A DNA stretch of 46,746 bases, taken from contig JAOZLL010000010.1 in NCBI GenBank assembly GCA_029934835.1, positions 1 through 46,746 on the forward strand. Direction: 5' to 3'. Of this stretch, positions 1 through 10,131 are shown piece after piece. Numbering within the stretch: the stretch's first letter is position 1; every line of letters begins with the position of its first letter. The notes under the pieces are model-generated. The model did no database searches. It was not told the DNA's origin and saw nothing but the letters and a program-made list of their open reading frames with translations. Position numbers and translations under genes: made by a program. This DNA is from Flavobacteriaceae bacterium. Its GTDB lineage: Bacteria; Bacteroidota; Bacteroidia; Flavobacteriales; Flavobacteriaceae.

Positions 1-54
1 CACAGTATCCACAGTATCCACAGTATCCACAGTATCCACAGTATCCACAGTATC
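1..54. repeat. 9-bp tandem repeat, six copies
   Basis: Six perfect copies of CACAGTATC lie head to tail at the left edge of the window, so the array may continue to the left. It ends 13 bases before the -33 element of the rsmG promoter. There are no spacers, so it is a simple tandem repeat, not a CRISPR array. Its function is unknown. Confidence 0.95.
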
Positions 55-67
55 TCAAAAATAGTAG

Positions 68-97
68 TTGTCAAATCGTATTACTTTACTAATTTTG
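68..97 (+). promoter_or_regulatory. Bacteroidota-type promoter of rsmG
   Basis: TTG at 68-70 and TAATTTTG at 90-97 are separated by 19 bases. This matches the Bacteroidota housekeeping promoter (TTG, about 19 bases, TAnnTTTG). The rsmG ATG at 102 begins only four bases after the -7 element, so the transcript is probably leaderless or almost so. Confidence 0.7.
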
Positions 98-101
98 CCA
101 G

Positions 102-722
102 ATGGAGTTAATTCAAAAATATTTTCCTGATTTAAGTGATAAACAATTAAAACGTTTTGCCGCTTTACAAGAGTTATATACCGATTGGAATCTTAAAATA
201 AATGTAGTTTCTCGAAAGGATATTGACGAATTATACCTACGGCATGTTTTACATTCACTAGGTATTGCTAAAGTGATGGAATTCAGACCAGGTTCTTATG
301 TGTTAGATGTAGGAACTGGTGGAGGATTTCCTGGAATTCCCTTAGCCATATTATTTCCGGAAACACAATTTATTTTGGTTGATTCTATCGGGAAAAAAAT
401 AAAAGTAGTCCATGAAGTGGTTGAAGGTTTAGGTTTAAATAACGTAACGGCTCATCATATAAGAGTGGAGCAATTAGAAGGGAAGTTTGATTTTATTATC
501 AGTAGAGCAGTCGCAAGAATGGATGCTTTCACGCATTGGACTAAAGGAAAAATTAAATCGAAATCCAAACATATTTTACCTAACGGAATTTTATACCTTA
601 AAGGAGGTGATTTAGCTGATGAATTAGCTGATTTTCCAAAAGCTAAAATTTATAATCTTAACGATTTTTTTTCAGAGGAATTTTTTGAGACTAAAAAGGT
701 AGTATTTTTACCCAATAAATAA
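102..722 (+). CDS. rsmG: 16S rRNA (guanine-527-N7)-methyltransferase RsmG
   Basis: RsmG methylates N7 of G527 in 16S rRNA in the cytoplasm, using S-adenosylmethionine. The 206-residue protein has the usual length. The SAM-binding glycine loop LDVGTGGGFPGIP is at residues 68-80, with the following acidic strand ILVDS near 91-95. The N-terminal helical region (NVVSRKD, then LYLRHVLHSL) is typical of the family. The ATG at 102 is chosen because family members start with this MELI-type N-terminus and because the promoter ends just before it. gpmI starts 8 bases after the stop, so the two are probably cotranscribed. Confidence 0.95.
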   Translation: MELIQKYFPDLSDKQLKRFAALQELYTDWNLKINVVSRKDIDELYLRHVLHSLGIAKVMEFRPGSYVLDVGTGGGFPGIPLAILFPETQFILVDSIGKKIKVVHEVVEGLGLNNVTAHHIRVEQLEGKFDFIISRAVARMDAFTHWTKGKIKSKSKHILPNGILYLKGGDLADELADFPKAKIYNLNDFFSEEFFETKKVVFLPNK

Positions 723-730
723 TTATAGAA

Positions 731-2245
731 ATGAATAAAAAAGTAATACTAGTAATATTAGATGGATGGGGAATGACGCAGAATCCCAGTGTTTCAGCTT
801 TAGAACAAGCCAATACTCCTTATATTGATAGTTTGACTACTATTTATCCAAATGCTAGTCTATTAACATCTGGACTAGATGTGGGTTTACCTGAAGGACA
901 AATGGGGAATTCTGAAGTAGGGCACATGAATCTTGGTGCTGGTCGTATTGTTTATCAAGATTTTGTGAAAATTAATAAAGCAGTTGAAAGTGGTAGTTTA
1001 GCACAAGAAAAAGTACTGATGAATGCTTTTAAATATGCACAAAAAAGCAATAAAAATGTTCATTTTTTAGGCTTGTTATCAGATGGTGGCGTACATTCAC
1101 ACATTAAGCATTTAGAAGCATTGGTTAAAATTGCGGAGCCTTATAAAACCAATAATTATGTTCATGCATTCACTGATGGTCGCGATGTAGATCCCTTATC
1201 AGGGAAAGGATTTATCAGTGATTTACTAAGCTTTACGAAAGGAACAAATACAAAATTGGCTTCTGTTATTGGTCGTTATTATGCAATGGATCGTGACAAA
1301 CGTTGGGATCGTGTTAAACAAGCTTATGATCTTTTAGTTAAAGGAGTTGGTAAAAAAACAACTGATATTATTCATGAGATACAGAATAGTTACGATGCAG
1401 CTATAACGGATGAGTTTATCAAACCTATTAGTATTTGTGATGAGGATAATCAACCAAATGCTACGATTAAGAAAGATGATGTGATAATTTTCTTTAACTT
1501 TCGTACAGATCGTGGACGTGAATTAACTGAAGTTTTATCACAAACTGATTTTCCAGAATTTGATCTGCAAAAATTACCACTGCATTATGTAACCATGACA
1601 AATTATGATGAGAAATTCAAAGGGATTGAGGTTATTTACAACAAAGACAATCTAACCGAAACATTAGGAGAAATTGTTGCAAAATATGGTAAAAAACAAA
1701 TAAGAATTGCAGAAACAGAAAAGTATCCTCATGTCACTTTTTTCTTTTCTGGAGGTAGAGAATTACCTTTTGAAGGAGAAAGACGTTTAATGGTAAATTC
1801 ACCCAAGGTGGCAACTTATGATTTGCAACCTGAAATGAGTGCTTATGAAGTTCGTGATAAATTATTACCAGAACTTAAAAGTCAATCAGCAGACTTGATC
1901 ATTCTCAATTTTGCAAATGGTGATATGGTTGGACATACAGGTATATTTAAGGCTGCGGTGAAAGCTGCTGAAACGGTTGATGTCTGTTTAAAAGATGTGG
2001 TTGAAACAGGTCTAGAAAATGGATATACTAGCATAGTAATTGCCGATCATGGAAATGCAGAATGTATGGTAAAACCTGATGGAAGTCCTCATACAGCACA
2101 TACGACCAATCCTGTTCCATTAATCTTAGTAGATAAGGATAGAAAAACTATTCACTCAGGAATCTTAGCCAATATTGCACCGACTATTCTAGATATAATG
2201 GGGCTTGAAAAACCAGAAATAATGACAGAAAAGTCTTTGTTGTAA
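731..2245 (+). CDS. gpmI: 2,3-bisphosphoglycerate-independent phosphoglycerate mutase
   Basis: GpmI interconverts 3- and 2-phosphoglycerate in glycolysis and gluconeogenesis with a Mn-dependent phosphoserine mechanism. The 504-residue protein has the alkaline-phosphatase-like fold. Visible are the first metal site (LDGWG, D11), the catalytic serine S61 in GNSEVGHMNLGAGR, DGRDVDP and GRYYAMDRD in the transferase domain, and the second metal cluster ADHGNAE and HTAHTTNPVP near the C-terminus. It lies 8 bases after rsmG and converges on atpDC. Together with fbp in this window it covers part of central carbon metabolism. Confidence 0.97.
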   Translation: MNKKVILVILDGWGMTQNPSVSALEQANTPYIDSLTTIYPNASLLTSGLDVGLPEGQMGNSEVGHMNLGAGRIVYQDFVKINKAVESGSLAQEKVLMNAFKYAQKSNKNVHFLGLLSDGGVHSHIKHLEALVKIAEPYKTNNYVHAFTDGRDVDPLSGKGFISDLLSFTKGTNTKLASVIGRYYAMDRDKRWDRVKQAYDLLVKGVGKKTTDIIHEIQNSYDAAITDEFIKPISICDEDNQPNATIKKDDVIIFFNFRTDRGRELTEVLSQTDFPEFDLQKLPLHYVTMTNYDEKFKGIEVIYNKDNLTETLGEIVAKYGKKQIRIAETEKYPHVTFFFSGGRELPFEGERRLMVNSPKVATYDLQPEMSAYEVRDKLLPELKSQSADLIILNFANGDMVGHTGIFKAAVKAAETVDVCLKDVVETGLENGYTSIVIADHGNAECMVKPDGSPHTAHTTNPVPLILVDKDRKTIHSGILANIAPTILDIMGLEKPEIMTEKSLL

Positions 2246-2263
2246 ATTTTTATTCAACCTACT

Positions 2264-2290
2264 CCTAACAGGTCTTAAAGACCTGTTAGG
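2264..2290. repeat. Perfect 27-bp palindrome downstream of gpmI
   Basis: Two perfect 13-base arms (2264-2276 and 2278-2290) flank a single A. The arms read CCTAACAGGTCTT and its reverse complement. It lies 18 bases after the gpmI stop and could form a hairpin that ends the transcript, though only a TTT follows. It may be a REP-like dispersed palindrome rather than a dedicated terminator. Confidence 0.85.
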
Positions 2291-2330
2291 TTTGAAATAC
2301 AACAGTGGTTAGACACCCAAGTATTTTAAT

Positions 2331-2363
2331 AGTGAAGGCTTCGCTTTAAGCGAAGCCTTCACT
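2331..2363. repeat. Perfect 33-bp palindrome between gpmI and atpC
   Basis: Two perfect 16-base arms (2331-2346 and 2348-2363) flank a single T. The core is GAAGGCTTCGCTT and its reverse complement. No T-run follows on either strand, so it is not a normal intrinsic terminator. It is a second, unrelated palindrome only 40 bases from the first. Confidence 0.88.
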
Positions 2364-2420
2364 TATAATACATCAAACAAAAAGAATAAAAATAATTATC
2401 ATTATATCATCTTCTCACAT

Positions 2421-2455
2421 AAAAAAACGCCAAGTTTATTAAAAACTTGGCGTTT
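2421..2455 (-). terminator. Intrinsic terminator of atpDC
   Basis: Arms AAACGCCAAGTTT (2425-2437) and AAACTTGGCGTTT (2443-2455) form a 13-bp stem with a 5-base loop. On the minus strand it is followed by a run of T (A at 2421-2427). It lies 22 bases after the atpC stop. Confidence 0.88.
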
Positions 2456-2476
2456 ACATTTTATATAAAATTAAGA

Positions 2477-2755
2477 TTAGTCTGCTAAAATGATAATTTT
2501 ATTAGCATTCATTTCAATAGTACCTGAGTTAATAGACAATTGGTATTCATCACCTTCTTTAATAAATTTTTCAGAATATTCTTTTGCAATGCTAATAGCA
2601 TCACCTTTTACACGTATAATTCCACTATTTAATAATGAAACGATAGGTGCGTGATTGTCTAACATCTGAAAAGCTCCATTAATACCAGGTACGGCAACCG
2701 TACTAACTTCTGATTGAAATATGATAGCTTCTGGAGTAACTATTTCTAAAAACAT
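2477..2755 (-). CDS. atpC: F1Fo ATP synthase epsilon subunit (short form)
   Basis: The epsilon subunit forms part of the central rotor stalk of F1Fo ATP synthase and links gamma to the c-ring. The 92 residues cover only the N-terminal beta-sandwich domain (FLEIVTPEAIIFQSEV, VPGINGAFQMLDNHAPIVSLL). The C-terminal helical hairpin found in proteobacterial and Bacillus epsilon, which inhibits ATP hydrolysis, is absent. Short epsilon subunits are usual in Bacteroidota, so this is not a truncation by mutation. It follows atpD after 63 bases of AT-rich sequence in the same operon. Confidence 0.93.
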   Translation of the reverse strand: MFLEIVTPEAIIFQSEVSTVAVPGINGAFQMLDNHAPIVSLLNSGIIRVKGDAISIAKEYSEKFIKEGDEYQLSINSGTIEMNANKIIILAD

Positions 2756-2818
2756 ATTATTATTTTATTTTATTTACTGGAATCGAAGTAATCGTAATTC
2801 GAGAAATCGTAAATGATA

Positions 2819-4333
<1,515 letters not shown>

Positions 4334-4389
4334 TTAGTTTACAAATTATATTTTTTCCCTTTTTAATTCTAGGGCTTTTTTCAAAGTTG

Positions 4390-4397
4390 CAAAGATA
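4390..4397 (-). promoter_or_regulatory. -7 element upstream of atpD
   Basis: On the minus strand this reads TATCTTTG, a match to the Bacteroidota -7 consensus TAnnTTTG. It would give a leader of about 60 bases. I see no TTG at the expected -33 distance, so the call rests on one element. Confidence 0.5.
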
Positions 4398-4430
4398 GTT
4401 TTTTTGTTTTAAAACTAAAAACAGAAACAT

Positions 4431-4464
4431 AAAAAAAACACCTCAATTATTTGAGGTGTTTTTT
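4431..4464. terminator. Terminator downstream of the TonB receptor gene or reverse
   Basis: AAAAAACACCTCAA (4433-4446), loop TTAT and TTGAGGTGTTTTTT (4451-4464) form a strong stem flanked by A- and T-runs, so it could work in both directions. It lies between the 5' end of atpD and the 3' end of the receptor gene. Its natural role is to end the minus-strand receptor transcript. Confidence 0.85.
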
Positions 4465-4518
4465 AAGATTATTGCATTTTGGCTTTTGCCTAATGTCTTT
4501 TAGATTATTGCCTAAAAA

Positions 4519-7398
4519 TTATAGATTCACTGTCCAAGACATAAAGTATTGTGAACCAACATAACCAGTACCTGGAGCACTTCTGTACTCTTTACCACCG
4601 ATGTTTGCTCCACCAATTTTAAACATAGATTTAAAACTAGGCACTTTATAACTAATTTGAGCATCGAATACTGAGCGTGCATCAATCATTGCATCAGCAA
4701 AAGTTTGTTGCCATAAGTATTCTGTACTATATCTGTAGTTTACATTAAAACCAAAATTTTCAAATAAATTCTCAGTTCCAAAACTAGCTTTTACTTTATG
4801 TTCTGGAGTGTTAAATCCTGCTTCATAATCTGGATCAGATGCTTGATCGAAATCAAATTTAGCATAAGTATAGTTTAAACCTATTCTAAATTTATCAACT
4901 TTAGTTGATAAACCAAGGGTTGCACCATAAGATGAGATGTCTGCATCAGAGTTTGTATATACTTGGAATGGTGTATAATCGCCATTACTCAGTGCAATTA
5001 AGGCATTTGGAGTAGGGCCTCCACCTACTGCAGTTAAATCAGTAATGTCAGATGGGTTAGAAGCTGGGTCAGTTATTGTGTTAACAAAACCGAAGTTAGG
5101 AACGATAACTGTTTTAGTTGCAATAAATCCATCAAACTGGTTATAATATCCATTTAAGTCTATATTTATAGAACCAACTTTTCCACGATATCCTAATTCA
5201 TAAGCAGAAATTCGTTCAGGTTGAACGTAATCTATCGTTGCTTTTTCTGGAGTACCTGCAAGAACAGAATTCAAAGTAAAAGCATTATCATAAGCTCTTC
5301 TACCTGATAATTGAACTTCATTATTTAAACCACCAGCACCAAAAGTATTTACTAAAAATTGACTTGTTCCACTAATAGCAATTGGATTAGTTAAATATCT
5401 ATCAAGGTTATCTTCAGCAGAACCTACTAATATAGCAGCTCCTAAATCTAGACCAATATATTGATCTTGTGTAGTAGGATTTCTAAATCCTGTTTGGAAA
5501 GATGCTCTAAAGTTATGGTTTCTATTTTCACCAGCTGAATAAACTAAGGCTAAACGTGGAGAAACATTGCCATCAAAATTTTGGGCTTTGTCATAACGTG
5601 CCGATCCTGTAAATTTCAAACGATCATCAGCAAACTTTTTTGATACTTGCATATAGGCACCATATTCATTATAATCAATAGTACCATCATAATCTGTAAA
5701 AATAGTTCCAGCAGAGTTTAATGAATATTGTCTATAAGAACCACCTATTTGTAAATCAGCCCATTCGTTAATAGCATCAGATAGATTATAATTGGCATCT
5801 ACATGGTGTACTTTAGATTGGTCTACAAATTTTGCTCCTGTTAATAAATTAGGATCATTGATTACATCATCAAATCTTGCATCAAATTCAGGAGTTCCTG
5901 GTTGCAAAGTGATAGTAGCATCAGCATATTGTCTTGCTCCTGCATGTGCCTGCTCTGGTGATGCTCCTGAACCAATACCACCTAAATAGGCTCCAACGTA
6001 AGTTCCAAACCATTCATTGGCATCTACTTTATTCATGTTGATACCAGCAAAACGCATATCGTAAGAATCAACAGCATCTTCAGTAGTACGGTAACCTCTT
6101 AAGAAAAAGTTTTTACCACGGAATTCAAGCATTAGTTGATCCATAATCATATTGTTAAGATAGTATCGACTTCCTCCTTGATAAATGGTATTTCCTTTTC
6201 CAACTCTATATTTAAGAATTATTTCTTTGTCATTAGCCCAAGGTTTATAATGTAAAGCAAAATCAGCTTTAACACTCCTAGCTTTATAGTCGGTTAAATC
6301 AACTTCTCTATATCCAGTTCGTCCAACTTTTTCATTTGGAACTAAGGCACTGTACCCTGGAGGTAATAAGCCTCCTGCTTCCATTGCTACTGCAACATCA
6401 TGTATATCTGTTGCTACTTCATCACCATAAATATTAACACCATCATGTGCATAGCCTCTCTGGTCATAAGGTGTAACTAAGGCAGCTTCACCTATTGGTA
6501 CGGCACTTGAATCATATTGATCATAATCTACAGACCACCAATCAGTTCCTTTTAAGAAAGAGAAATTGGCTTTAGCAGCAAACTTATCACTAAACTTATG
6601 AGCTGCACGAATACCAACATCATAAAAGGCATTATCTCCAGCAGCTTCTTGCATGGTTAAACCTGTCTTAAGGTAAGTGCTTACGCCTGTGTATTTAAAA
6701 GGATCTTTACTAGTCATAAATAAAATACCATTAAAAGCATTAGCTCCATATAAAGCTGATGATGCTCCTGGTAGAATTTCGATAGTATTGACATCTAATT
6801 CACTCATTCCTAATAGGTTTCCTATAACAAAGTTTAGTGCAGGTGAGGTATTGTCCATACCATCAACTAACTGTACAAAACGAGCATTTGAAAAAGTGGC
6901 AAAACCACGTGTATTTACTGATTTAAAAGTTAATGAGTTGGTGTTGACATCAATTCCTTTTAAATTTTCTAAGCCATCATAAAAACTAGGTGATGATGTA
7001 TTACGGATAGCTTTTGCATCCATACGTTCAATAGTAACTGGTGATTCACGAACACGCTCAGGTGTACGAGAAGCAGATACTACAACTTCATCTAAAGCTT
7101 CAGCAGCTTCTTCTAATTTAAAGTTTAAGGTTTGATTATTGCTAGTTACTTCAGCTGTCATAGATTGAAATCCTACGCTTGAAGCTTCTAGACTAAAAGG
7201 AGCATCTTTGCCTACAGTAAGGCTATAATTTCCATCAAAATCTGAGGTAGTTCCTAAGTTTTCCCCTATAACTTTGATACTGGCACCTGGTAATGGGTCT
7301 CCTGTACTAGAATCTGTTACCTTGCCACTAATAGTAGTTTGTGCTATTAGCATTGTACTTGTTAATACTAAAGTTACTACAAATAATAATTTTTTCAT
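4519..7398 (-). CDS. TonB-dependent outer-membrane receptor with carboxypeptidase-like domain
   Basis: A 959-residue outer-membrane receptor that would import a ligand using TonB energy. It has a signal peptide (residues 1-19, ending LIAQ), then a carboxypeptidase-regulatory-like beta-sandwich (about 21-105, ISGKVTDSSTGDPLPGASIKV), a plug domain from about 112 (EVVVSASRTPERVRESPVTI, SSALYGANAFNGILFM) and a long beta-barrel. No SusD-like lipoprotein gene is adjacent, so polysaccharide uptake by a SusCD pair is not supported. The ligand is unknown. It is a single-gene unit with its own terminator, and its neighbours (atpD, aspartate kinase) give no clue to the substrate. Confidence 0.9.
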   Translation of the reverse strand: MKKLLFVVTLVLTSTMLIAQTTISGKVTDSSTGDPLPGASIKVIGENLGTTSDFDGNYSLTVGKDAPFSLEASSVGFQSMTAEVTSNNQTLNFKLEEAAEALDEVVVSASRTPERVRESPVTIERMDAKAIRNTSSPSFYDGLENLKGIDVNTNSLTFKSVNTRGFATFSNARFVQLVDGMDNTSPALNFVIGNLLGMSELDVNTIEILPGASSALYGANAFNGILFMTSKDPFKYTGVSTYLKTGLTMQEAAGDNAFYDVGIRAAHKFSDKFAAKANFSFLKGTDWWSVDYDQYDSSAVPIGEAALVTPYDQRGYAHDGVNIYGDEVATDIHDVAVAMEAGGLLPPGYSALVPNEKVGRTGYREVDLTDYKARSVKADFALHYKPWANDKEIILKYRVGKGNTIYQGGSRYYLNNMIMDQLMLEFRGKNFFLRGYRTTEDAVDSYDMRFAGINMNKVDANEWFGTYVGAYLGGIGSGASPEQAHAGARQYADATITLQPGTPEFDARFDDVINDPNLLTGAKFVDQSKVHHVDANYNLSDAINEWADLQIGGSYRQYSLNSAGTIFTDYDGTIDYNEYGAYMQVSKKFADDRLKFTGSARYDKAQNFDGNVSPRLALVYSAGENRNHNFRASFQTGFRNPTTQDQYIGLDLGAAILVGSAEDNLDRYLTNPIAISGTSQFLVNTFGAGGLNNEVQLSGRRAYDNAFTLNSVLAGTPEKATIDYVQPERISAYELGYRGKVGSINIDLNGYYNQFDGFIATKTVIVPNFGFVNTITDPASNPSDITDLTAVGGGPTPNALIALSNGDYTPFQVYTNSDADISSYGATLGLSTKVDKFRIGLNYTYAKFDFDQASDPDYEAGFNTPEHKVKASFGTENLFENFGFNVNYRYSTEYLWQQTFADAMIDARSVFDAQISYKVPSFKSMFKIGGANIGGKEYRSAPGTGYVGSQYFMSWTVNL

Positions 7399-7520
7399 AA
7401 AGTTTATATATTGGTTATGGCGGGCAAATTACAAATTTTTTTATAAATCGGTATTTTTACTCTTTATAATTTATACCTCAAATGCTCAAATGATAGTAGA
7501 TGAACACATAAATAGTAGTT

Positions 7521-8768
7521 CTAATTGACAATAAATTGGATTGTTTTGCTGGTTTGTTGCGTGAGCAGTACTTTGTGTTTTGATTGAATAGCTTTTATAT
7601 TTTTGGTTGTAAAATGACGTATTGATAGTAATGAAACGTCTAGATTGAATGTTAAAATATAGTGTTCAGAGAGCTTTTTGTATAAATGTTTAAATTGAGT
7701 ATAGGGATCTTCAATACAAACAGAAAAGCTTATTGCGGAATTTTGAATTAGATTGACTTTGATTTTATATTCCGTAAAAAGTTGAAAAATATGACTGATA
7801 TTGTGTTCAATCATAAAAGAAAAATCTTTTGTCGCTATTGAAAGTAATATTTGCTTATTTTTAATAGTGTAACATGAAGTACTCGGTGAAATAGTAATTC
7901 CTTTAGTTATAATAGTACCACTTTCCTTTGGATTGACAAAAGATCGAACATGTAATGGTATATTTTTATTTTCTAATGGTTTTATAGTTTTAGGGTGGAT
8001 AACTGAAGCTCCATAGAAAGCCATTTCTAAAATTTCTCGATAAGAAATTTGATTCAGTAATTCTGTCTTTTTAAAATATCTTGGGTCAGCGTTAAGAACT
8101 CCAGGAACATCTTTCCAAATTGTCAAACTCTCCGCATTTAGACAATAAGCAAAAATTGCTGCTGAATAATCAGATCCTTCTCTACCAAGTGTCGTAGAAA
8201 TAGAATTTGATGTGCCACCAATAAAACCTTGACTAATACACAAATTATTAGTGGTATTTAATTGTTGAATGTTTTGACAAGTTCCATCCCAATCAACTAC
8301 AGCATTTCGAAAATCAGTATTAGTCTTTATCAGTTGTCTTGCATCATACCAAGAGTTTGAAATCCCGGTTTTGTTTAAATAAGAACTAATTATTTTTGTT
8401 GAAAAAAGTTCGCCATAGCAAACGATCTGGTCATATACATAATCATAGTTTGAATTTTTATTTTGAATAAAAAACTGACTAATCTCAAGAAACATTAAGT
8501 TAATTTCATTAAAAATGGGATGAGATTTCTCAAATAAATCATATAAAATAGCATCATGATAATTCTTTATATCTGCTAATTTTATAGCTAAATCTTTTGA
8601 GTTAGAAAGATAAGATTGAACTACTTCTTCAAAAGCATTCGTCATTTTTCCCATAGCAGAAATTACCAAAAAAACAGCTGAATAGCCTTCAGATTTTAGT
8701 ATCTTTGCTACATTGATAATACTTTTAGCATCCTTTACGGATGCACCACCAAATTTGAAAACTTTCAC
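7521..8768 (-). CDS. Aspartate kinase
   Basis: Aspartate kinase phosphorylates L-aspartate, the first step toward lysine, threonine, methionine and diaminopimelate. The 415-residue protein has the N-terminal motif KFGGASV (usually KFGGTSV), the TTLGREGSDYSAA motif, WKDVPGVLNADPR (usually WTDVDGVMTADPR) and EMAFYGASVIHPKT. The region after about residue 290 is a divergent regulatory part where ACT domains are expected. There is no fused homoserine dehydrogenase, so it is a monofunctional enzyme. It is divergent from fbp. A possible -7 element with one mismatch (TAAATTCG on the minus strand, 8790-8797) lies upstream. Confidence 0.93.
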   Translation of the reverse strand: MKVFKFGGASVKDAKSIINVAKILKSEGYSAVFLVISAMGKMTNAFEEVVQSYLSNSKDLAIKLADIKNYHDAILYDLFEKSHPIFNEINLMFLEISQFFIQNKNSNYDYVYDQIVCYGELFSTKIISSYLNKTGISNSWYDARQLIKTNTDFRNAVVDWDGTCQNIQQLNTTNNLCISQGFIGGTSNSISTTLGREGSDYSAAIFAYCLNAESLTIWKDVPGVLNADPRYFKKTELLNQISYREILEMAFYGASVIHPKTIKPLENKNIPLHVRSFVNPKESGTIITKGITISPSTSCYTIKNKQILLSIATKDFSFMIEHNISHIFQLFTEYKIKVNLIQNSAISFSVCIEDPYTQFKHLYKKLSEHYILTFNLDVSLLSIRHFTTKNIKAIQSKHKVLLTQQTSKTIQFIVN

Positions 8769-9026
8769 TTTATATTGATAATTAGATTGCGAATTTACAG
8801 TTTATTTAAATAAGTAACGAAGGTTTGAAGTTTTAAAAATGATTATTTTTTGATATGTAAAACAGTAAATAACAGGATATTAAATTGTTAGATCTTAGAT
8901 TTTTAATAGAGTTGTATTTTTACCAAGATGTAGTGTGCTTTATTAAGTTTATTAAAATCTCTTATTCTTTAGTTTAGTAACAACTACTATTATATTCAGC
9001 AATTATAGAAAAAACAAAAAGTAAAT

Positions 9027-10049
9027 ATGGGACATAGATTAAAGACATTAGGTGAGTATATTATTGAACATCAATCTCAGTTTAAATATTCTGAAGGAGA
9101 ATTATCAAGACTTCTTAACTCAATTAAATTAGCGGCGAAATTGGTTAATCACGAGGTCAATAAGGCGGGCTTGGTCGATATTCTTGGAGCATCGGGAGAT
9201 GTCAATATTCAAGGAGAAACACAACAAAAATTAGATTTATTTGCCAATGATGTTTTTATGCATATTTTAAAGAAAAGAGATATTGTATGTGGTGTTGCGA
9301 GTGAAGAAGAGGATGATTTTGTGGTGATTAGTGATAAAGATGGAGGACATGATAATAAATATGTTGTATTGACAGATCCGTTAGACGGATCATCAAATAT
9401 TGATGTAAATGTATCTGTTGGAACAATTTTTTCAATTTACCGTAGAGTATCACCGATAGGAAGTCCTGTTACTAAAGAGGACTTTTTACAAAAAGGGAGA
9501 GAGCAAGTTGCAGCAGGTTATGTGATCTATGGAACTTCTACGATGTTGGTTTACACAACAGGTCATGGTGTAAATGGGTTTACATTGAATCCAGCATTAG
9601 GTACATGGTATTTATCTCATGTTCATATGAAATTTCCTGAAAACGGGAGTATTTATTCTATAAATGAAGGTAATTATATTCATTTTCCACAAGGAGTAAA
9701 AGATTATCTTAAATATTGTCAAGCTGAAGAAGACAATAGGCCTTATACCGCTAGATATATTGGTTCATTAGTTTCTGATTTTCATAGAAATATGATTAAA
9801 GGAGGAATATATATTTATCCAACTAGTACAAAAGCACCTAAAGGAAAATTACGTTTGTTGTATGAATGTAATCCGATGGCATTTTTAGCGGAACAAGCAG
9901 GAGGAAGAGCATCGGATGGTTATAATTGCATTATGGATATAGAGCCAACGGAATTACACCAACGAGTTCCCTTTTTTGTGGGTAGCATTAAGATGGTCGA
10001 AAAAGTAGAATCTTTTATGGCTGAATACCCAGATGATGCTAAGTATTAG
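9027..10049 (+). CDS. fbp: Class I fructose-1,6-bisphosphatase
   Basis: Fbp hydrolyses fructose 1,6-bisphosphate to fructose 6-phosphate in gluconeogenesis. The 340-residue protein is of class I: metal-binding SEEEDD near residues 92-97, the signature [20 protein letters not shown] at 114-133, [12 protein letters not shown], and [20 protein letters not shown] near the C-terminus. The preceding 258 bases (8769-9026) contain no gene, and I see no regulatory structure there beyond AT-rich sequence. It converges on pruA and shares a bidirectional terminator with it. Confidence 0.97.
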   Translation: MGHRLKTLGEYIIEHQSQFKYSEGELSRLLNSIKLAAKLVNHEVNKAGLVDILGASGDVNIQGETQQKLDLFANDVFMHILKKRDIVCGVASEEEDDFVVISDKDGGHDNKYVVLTDPLDGSSNIDVNVSVGTIFSIYRRVSPIGSPVTKEDFLQKGREQVAAGYVIYGTSTMLVYTTGHGVNGFTLNPALGTWYLSHVHMKFPENGSIYSINEGNYIHFPQGVKDYLKYCQAEEDNRPYTARYIGSLVSDFHRNMIKGGIYIYPTSTKAPKGKLRLLYECNPMAFLAEQAGGRASDGYNCIMDIEPTELHQRVPFFVGSIKMVEKVESFMAEYPDDAKY

Positions 10050-10080
10050 CCTCAATCTAAAATTTAAAGCTTGTTAATAA

Positions 10081-10109
10081 AAAAAACTCCACTACTATAG
10101 TGGAGTTTT
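10081..10109. terminator. Bidirectional terminator between fbp and pruA
   Basis: AAAACTCCACTA (10083-10094), loop CTA and TAGTGGAGTTTT (10098-10109) make a 12-bp stem with A-run and T-run flanks. It sits between two convergent genes and would serve both. Confidence 0.88.
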
Positions 10110-10131
10110 GTGTGATCTTAAAAACCTCTAA

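Noticed and set aside
1-54. Possible CRISPR array at the left edge
   Set aside because: The units are contiguous 9-mers with no spacers, and no cas genes are in the window.
7274-7528. Plus-strand frame spanning the TonB receptor start and the following gap
   Set aside because: Most of it is antisense to the receptor signal peptide and N-domain; the remainder is low-complexity sequence.
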